From: Bacillota bacterium
GTDB taxonomy: Bacteria; Bacillota; Negativicutes; CTSoil-072
Assembly: GCA_017889545.1 (NCBI GenBank)
Contig: JAGFZV010000023.1
Span: 1-44,014, forward strand
Reading direction: 5' to 3'
DNA length: 44,014 nt
This document shows positions 40,319-44,014 of the stretch, piece after piece (the first letter of the stretch is position 1; every line of letters begins with the position of its first letter). The translations under genes were made by a program, and so were the position numbers. The notes beneath the pieces are model-generated. The model did no database searches. It saw only the letters and a list, made by a program, of their open reading frames with translations, and was not told the origin of the DNA.

Positions 40319-41179
40319 TTATTTTTCGTAATCATAGAAGCCGGCGCCAACTTTCCTCCCAAGGCGACCAGCCCGGGCGAGTGATTTGATTGCATGCGGC
40401 GCAGCCCATTTTGCATTTTTCGTTTCATCATAGAAATAATCCATGACGGCAATCGTGAGGTCAATCCCGCCAATACTGTCCATCATTTCAAATGGCCCCA
40501 TTGGATAATTCAGCCCCAGTTTGACGCCTGTATCAATATCCTGAGGCGTAGCGACTCCTTCTTCCACCATCTGAAGGGCTTCGAGAAATTGAGCAAACAA
40601 GAGACGGTTTACAATAAACCCAGGAGTATCTTTTTTCGATACGATCGGCGTTTTGCCCAAATCTTTTCCTAATTGTTCAACGATAGCCAACGTTTCGTCG
40701 CTAGTGCTGTAGCCGCGGATAATTTCTACCAGCCGCATGACTTGCGCGGGATTAAAGAAATGCATGCCGATTACTCGATCCGGCCGCTTTGTAGCCGCTG
40801 CAATAGCGGTAACGGACATGGAAGAGCTGTTTGTAGCCAGAATAACATCCGGGCGGCAAATCTTATCCAAGTTTGCAAATGCTTCTGATTTGATTTTCAA
40901 ATTCTCGATAATGGCTTCTACAACAAAATCTACAGATGCAAAATCTTCCATGTTCGTGGTGGTAGACATCCGGTTCAGAATGGCTTCTTTTTCTTCCTCT
41001 GTCAGCTTCTGCTTTGCAATGCTTTTGTCCATCAATTTCGTTGCACGTTGAATAGCACCATCAACAAAACGTTGTTCAATATCGCAAATTACTACTTCAA
41101 AACCTTTCATGGCAGCTACATGAGCAATACCTCCGCCCATTGCCCCTGCGCCCAATACGCCAATTTTTTTAATTCCCAT
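40319..41179 (-). CDS. hbd: 3-hydroxybutyryl-CoA dehydrogenase
   Basis: A 286-residue enzyme of normal length. It interconverts 3-hydroxybutyryl-CoA and acetoacetyl-CoA with NAD(P). GVLGAGAMGGGIAHVAA is the cofactor site; the catalytic pair is His140 (IGMHFFNPAQVM) and Glu152 (LVEIIRG); Asn lies in TPGFIVNRLL; GRLGRKVGAGFYDYEK closes the chain. It is last in an operon with crotonase and a CoA-transferase and is followed by a strong terminator, so it works in butyrate-type or 4-hydroxybutyrate-type CoA metabolism. Confidence 0.94.
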   Translation of the reverse strand: MGIKKIGVLGAGAMGGGIAHVAAMKGFEVVICDIEQRFVDGAIQRATKLMDKSIAKQKLTEEEKEAILNRMSTTTNMEDFASVDFVVEAIIENLKIKSEAFANLDKICRPDVILATNSSSMSVTAIAAATKRPDRVIGMHFFNPAQVMRLVEIIRGYSTSDETLAIVEQLGKDLGKTPIVSKKDTPGFIVNRLLFAQFLEALQMVEEGVATPQDIDTGVKLGLNYPMGPFEMMDSIGGIDLTIAVMDYFYDETKNAKWAAPHAIKSLARAGRLGRKVGAGFYDYEK

Positions 41180-41254
41180 TGTAAACCCTCCATTTTTCTA
41201 CTGTAAACTTATTTTTCAAAATCAATTTATCCTTTTCTAAAACCAGAGAATGAA

Positions 41255-42835
41255 TTATTCTTTGACTTTCGCATTCACTACTTCAGCGACTGCGCCCGGT
41301 TCTTCCCTGAAAATCCCGGCCGGCATCAATTTCGGATTTTTGATAACCGGTTTGAAATCCATTTGCTGCAAGATGTCTTTTTCGAGATCAATCCCTGGGG
41401 CAATTTCGATTAATTCTACGCCTTCCTGAGTCAACTCAAAAACGGCTCTTTCGGTCACATACAAAACCGGTTGCTTGATGCTTTGGGCATATTTGCCGCT
41501 GAAAGTGATTTGCTCGACTTTCGAAATGAATTTTTTCGCTCTGCCTTCTTGAACAATATGCAGTTTTCCATCTTCGACCTTTACTTTTAAACCACCGGTA
41601 GTAAAACTGCCTACGAAGACAGTCTTTTTCGCGTTTTGTGAGATATCAATAAATCCGCCAATGCCGATCGGCTCGCCATTGATTTGGCTGACGTTCATAT
41701 CGCCGGTAGGGTCAACCTGAGCCAAACCAAGGATAGCTACATCGATCATGCCACCGTTAAAAAAGTCAAATTGGTGACCCATTTCTACGATTGCTTCCGA
41801 ATTATAGCAACAACCAAAATCATGCGCCCCTGCAGGAATACCGCCTAAATGACCTGCTTCCGTCGTCATCGTGAAAAGATGGTTGATTTTTTCTTCTGCG
41901 CATACCGCTGCCGCAATTTCCGGAATACCAACGCCATTATTAATAACGGCTCCTGGGAACAACTCCATATTTGCCCGTCTGGCAATAATCTTGCGTTCCG
42001 ACAAAGGCTCTGCCGGAATGGCATCAATCGGAATTTTGATATCGCCGGCATAAACCGGGTTGAAATAAGTCTGCCCGGTTTGAAAATGGTTTTCTGACTT
42101 TGCGACAACCAGATAGTCAACAAAAATTCCGGGAATCTTTACTTCTTTCGGATTTAAAGTGCCTTCCTTGACAATATGCTCCACCTGCGCGATGACAATA
42201 CCGCCGCTGGCTTTAGCTGCTTGAGCACAAGATAATTGTTCCAGAAAATAGCCCTCTCTGTACAGCGAGATATTGCCCTTTTCATCGGCTACAGATCCAC
42301 GAATGATAGCCACATCCAGTTTAGGGATTTTGTAATAAAGCCAGTCTTGACCTTCCAAATTCACTACTTCTATAAGATCTTCACACGCTTCGGTTCTTGC
42401 GTTCAGTTTGCCGCCGCTGCCGACCCGGGGATCCACAAACGTTCCCAACCCGACTTTGGTAACAATCCCGGCTTTACGGGCGGCGATATTGCGCAGCATT
42501 GTAGTCATAATCCCTTGCGGGAAATTATACGCTTCCATTTGGTTCGCCTGCACCATCTTAGTCCAAGCAGGTCCGCAGCCTTTAAAATGCCCGCCGACAG
42601 CTCTTTTTATCAAGCCTTCATGCGCCAAGTGGGCAAACCCCCGGGTAGCGCGGTTACCAATGCCTGATGGATAATAGAACGTCAAATCGCGCGGATGGCC
42701 GGCTTCTTTAAAACCGGTTTCGATTGCCATAGCCACTTCTTCCGCAAACCCACCCAGAGTGATACCGGTGGTATAGATCGTAGCACCATCTTTGATCTGT
42801 TTTACCGCTTCTTCAGCTGTAACTATTTTCGGCAT
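41255..42835 (-). CDS. Acyl-CoA:acetate/propionate CoA-transferase (Pct/YdiF type)
   Basis: A 526-residue fused alpha-beta CoA-transferase. Glu326 in MTTEAGHLGGIPAGAHDFGC is the catalytic residue that forms the glutamyl-CoA intermediate; TTGITLGGFAEEVAMAIE at the start and IDISQNAKKTVFVGSFTTGG in the beta half are typical. The ATG at 42835 has AAGGAG seven bases upstream; a longer frame to 43006 is only translation through the palindromic element upstream. It should activate a short hydroxy acid or fatty acid by taking CoA from acetyl-CoA or butyryl-CoA. It lies between crotonase and Hbd genes. Confidence 0.92.
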   Translation of the reverse strand: MPKIVTAEEAVKQIKDGATIYTTGITLGGFAEEVAMAIETGFKEAGHPRDLTFYYPSGIGNRATRGFAHLAHEGLIKRAVGGHFKGCGPAWTKMVQANQMEAYNFPQGIMTTMLRNIAARKAGIVTKVGLGTFVDPRVGSGGKLNARTEACEDLIEVVNLEGQDWLYYKIPKLDVAIIRGSVADEKGNISLYREGYFLEQLSCAQAAKASGGIVIAQVEHIVKEGTLNPKEVKIPGIFVDYLVVAKSENHFQTGQTYFNPVYAGDIKIPIDAIPAEPLSERKIIARRANMELFPGAVINNGVGIPEIAAAVCAEEKINHLFTMTTEAGHLGGIPAGAHDFGCCYNSEAIVEMGHQFDFFNGGMIDVAILGLAQVDPTGDMNVSQINGEPIGIGGFIDISQNAKKTVFVGSFTTGGLKVKVEDGKLHIVQEGRAKKFISKVEQITFSGKYAQSIKQPVLYVTERAVFELTQEGVELIEIAPGIDLEKDILQQMDFKPVIKNPKLMPAGIFREEPGAVAEVVNAKVKE

Positions 42836-42876
42836 AATTTCACTCCTTGTTAAATTCTTCAGATTTCGTCCTTCAC

Positions 42877-42991
42877 ACAGCCTGTAAGACCCCGCCCTCT
42901 TAGGTCGGGGATTAACAGGCTGTAGCTCGAAGTAAATTCGACTAAACTTCAGATGGAGTTGCACCCAAGGCACAGGCAACTCCATCTGAAG
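42877..42991. mobile_element. Double-hairpin palindromic element (IS200/IS605-derived-like)
   Basis: Two adjacent hairpins in about 115 bases. The first has outer arms ACAGCCTGT/ACAGGCTGT and an inner CCCCG/CGGGG stem (42877-42923), resembling the imperfect palindromes at ends of IS200/IS605 elements. The second has perfect 16-bp arms CTTCAGATGGAGTTGC/GCAACTCCATCTGAAG (42947-42962, 42976-42991). There is no transposase gene. It sits in the gap between crotonase and CoA-transferase genes and may also act as an mRNA processing or stability element. Only one copy is in the window. Confidence 0.6.
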
Positions 42992-43036
42992 TAAGTCTAC
43001 ATTCATCCGGAGTCCATGTTCTGCTTTTTTTGTCTA

Positions 43037-43819
43037 TTATTTATTGATGAAAACCGGTTTCCGTTTTTCAACGAAGGCCTTCATACCTTCTTTTTGATCC
43101 TGTGTTGAACAAACCATGGCAAACCGTGTTTTTTCCAACTCTTTTCCAGCTTCCTGCCCCATATTGACGCCGCAGTTAATCGATTCTTTTGCATACTTTA
43201 AGGCTACAGCCGGTTTTTCAATCAACTTGGCTGCCAATTTTTTTGCTTCTTCCAAAACATCGGCATCCGCGACCACCGTGTTAACCAAACCGATTGCTAA
43301 CGCTTTCTCTGCTTTTACAGGTTTACCCATAAAAATCATTTCTTTCGCACGCGATGCACCGATTAAGTTGGCTAACCGCTGAGTACCGCCACCGCCGGGG
43401 AATACTCCCAAAGTGATTTCCGGAAGGCCAAACAAACTGCCCTCTCCGGCAATGCGGAAATCGAAGGCCAACGATAATTCACAGCCGCCGCCAAAAGCTG
43501 GACCATTCATCGCAGCAATGGTAGGAATAGGCAACCCTTCCAACCGGTCATGCAGATGGTGGGCGCTGCTGACAATCCGGTAGGCTTCGATCGGATCAGC
43601 ATTCATCATTTCAGCGATATCGGCGCCGGCCGCGAAAACCTTGCTGCCGCCAGTGACAATAAGCGCTCTGACTTTCGGATCCGCTTCCAAAATATCCAAT
43701 GCTGCTTCCAGATCGTCATTTAATTCCGTGCAGAGTGCATTGTATGCCTTGGGGCGATTTAGAGTAATGATCGCCAAACCATCCTCTTGTTGTTCGAAAA
43801 TGATGTTCTTAAATTCCAT
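43037..43819 (-). CDS. Enoyl-CoA hydratase/crotonase
   Basis: A 260-residue crotonase. The oxyanion-hole segments FAAGADIAEMM and NGPAFGGGCELSLAFD are present, and both catalytic glutamates are kept: Glu114 in GGGCEL and Glu134 in FGLPEITLG, twenty residues apart as in rat crotonase. It hydrates crotonyl-CoA to 3-hydroxybutyryl-CoA or does the reverse. The operon context (partial dehydratase-like gene, CoA-transferase, Hbd) places it between crotonyl-CoA and 3-hydroxybutyryl-CoA. The ATG at 43819 is preceded by a GGAGA site. Confidence 0.92.
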   Translation of the reverse strand: MEFKNIIFEQQEDGLAIITLNRPKAYNALCTELNDDLEAALDILEADPKVRALIVTGGSKVFAAGADIAEMMNADPIEAYRIVSSAHHLHDRLEGLPIPTIAAMNGPAFGGGCELSLAFDFRIAGEGSLFGLPEITLGVFPGGGGTQRLANLIGASRAKEMIFMGKPVKAEKALAIGLVNTVVADADVLEEAKKLAAKLIEKPAVALKYAKESINCGVNMGQEAGKELEKTRFAMVCSTQDQKEGMKAFVEKRKPVFINK

Positions 43820-43863
43820 AACGTATCTCCTTTACTGTTTTCCTGCAAAATTATGAACTTTTT

Positions 43864-44014
43864 TTATTTCTTCTCGAATTTTTTAAATTTCTCCAACATC
43901 CGGCGCGGGGTTGCGGTCTCACGCTCGTACAGAGGCAAGTCTTCATTAATACCGCAAAGATACTTGGCAATGTTTTTGAGTCCCTCCACATCATAGGCGC
44001 CCATCATTGCAATG
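43864..44014 (-). CDS. Partial gene, C-terminus resembling 4-hydroxybutyryl-CoA dehydratase family
   Basis: Only the last 49 codons are in the window; the start lies beyond the right edge. They read IAMMGAYDVEGLKNIAKYLC followed by GINEDLPLYERE and a basic tail. The run R/I-x-M...D-x-E-x-x-K-x-x-A-K...G-I resembles the C-terminus of the 4-hydroxyphenylacetate 3-hydroxylase/4-hydroxybutyryl-CoA dehydratase (AbfD) family, but the match is from memory and short. If right, the enzyme would make crotonyl-CoA, the substrate of the crotonase encoded 44 bases downstream, which fits the context. Confidence 0.45.
   Translation of the reverse strand, partial: IAMMGAYDVEGLKNIAKYLCGINEDLPLYERETATPRRMLEKFKKFEKK

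Noticed and set aside
42877-42991. CRISPR repeats
   Set aside because: The two hairpins differ in sequence and there is no regular repeat-spacer series.
42836-43006. A 57-codon N-terminal extension of the CoA-transferase
   Set aside because: It is translation of the double-hairpin element; the family start and AAGGAG site are at 42835.

Overview
The window looks like chromosomal DNA of an anaerobic, outer-membrane-bearing Firmicute of the Negativicutes (a Sporomusaceae-like organism). The best evidence is the gene at 34183-35490: a signal peptide, then an S-layer-homology domain and a short helical linker, then a beta-barrel, the OmpM-type porin layout typical of that class. Several other outer-membrane barrels, a tungsten-type aldehyde:ferredoxin oxidoreductase, a carboxynorspermidine pathway and CoA-based acid metabolism fit the same picture. 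All genes but two (7331-8365 and 21460-22086) lie on the minus strand. No rRNA, tRNA, CRISPR array, complete insertion sequence or phage gene was seen.

Layout. 1-5.6 kb: envelope genes around an anaerobic sulfatase maturase, with outer-membrane barrels, small membrane proteins, a 54-nt relic of a second maturase copy and an internally deleted barrel paralogue. A class-I cyclic-di-GMP riboswitch lies upstream of the barrel pair (about 5712-5800). 6.1-9.6 kb: cupin, 5-formyl-THF cyclo-ligase, AI-2E family permease and an unknown membrane protein. 9.8-13.9 kb: carboxynorspermidine decarboxylase and dehydrogenase (polyamine synthesis) next to a 7TM-PAS-GGDEF diguanylate cyclase. 14.2-16.4 kb: a MarR-GNAT pair with a palindromic operator inside the 3' end of rlmN, plus a possible 25-residue membrane peptide. 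16.5-21.1 kb: a four-gene operon (SAF subunit, UxaA/SuyB-like lyase subunit, LarA-like racemase, IlvD/EDD-family dehydratase) behind an IclR-type palindrome, with a divergent LysE exporter.

22.1-25.6 kb: a tungsten aldehyde oxidoreductase followed by two ubiquitin-like MoaD/ThiS proteins and a ThiF/MoeB-like activator. Its 245-nt leader ends in an intrinsic terminator just before the start codon, so it is probably controlled by attenuation. 25.7-31.9 kb: CsbD, a metallo-hydrolase, gamma-glutamyltransferase, TspO, a flavin-binding protein, an SDR, a membrane protein and an aromatic-acid exporter. 32-44 kb: CoA and hydroxy-acid metabolism. This includes a 3-hydroxyacyl-CoA dehydrogenase/SDR pair behind repeated GTATAC sites, the SLH porin, a set of carnitine-dehydrogenase-like enzyme, BKACE beta-keto-acid cleavage enzyme and 2,4-dienoyl-CoA-reductase-like flavoenzyme, and a butyrate-type operon (a partial gene resembling 4-hydroxybutyryl-CoA dehydratase, crotonase, CoA-transferase, Hbd). 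The last operon is interrupted by a double-hairpin palindromic element resembling IS200/IS605-derived repeats.

The most interesting points are the attenuated tungsten-enzyme operon with its unusual ubiquitin-like partner, the unassigned UxaA/LarA/IlvD operon, and the c-di-GMP riboswitch leading into a gene whose middle has been deleted. All identifications come from reading motifs; no database search was possible.
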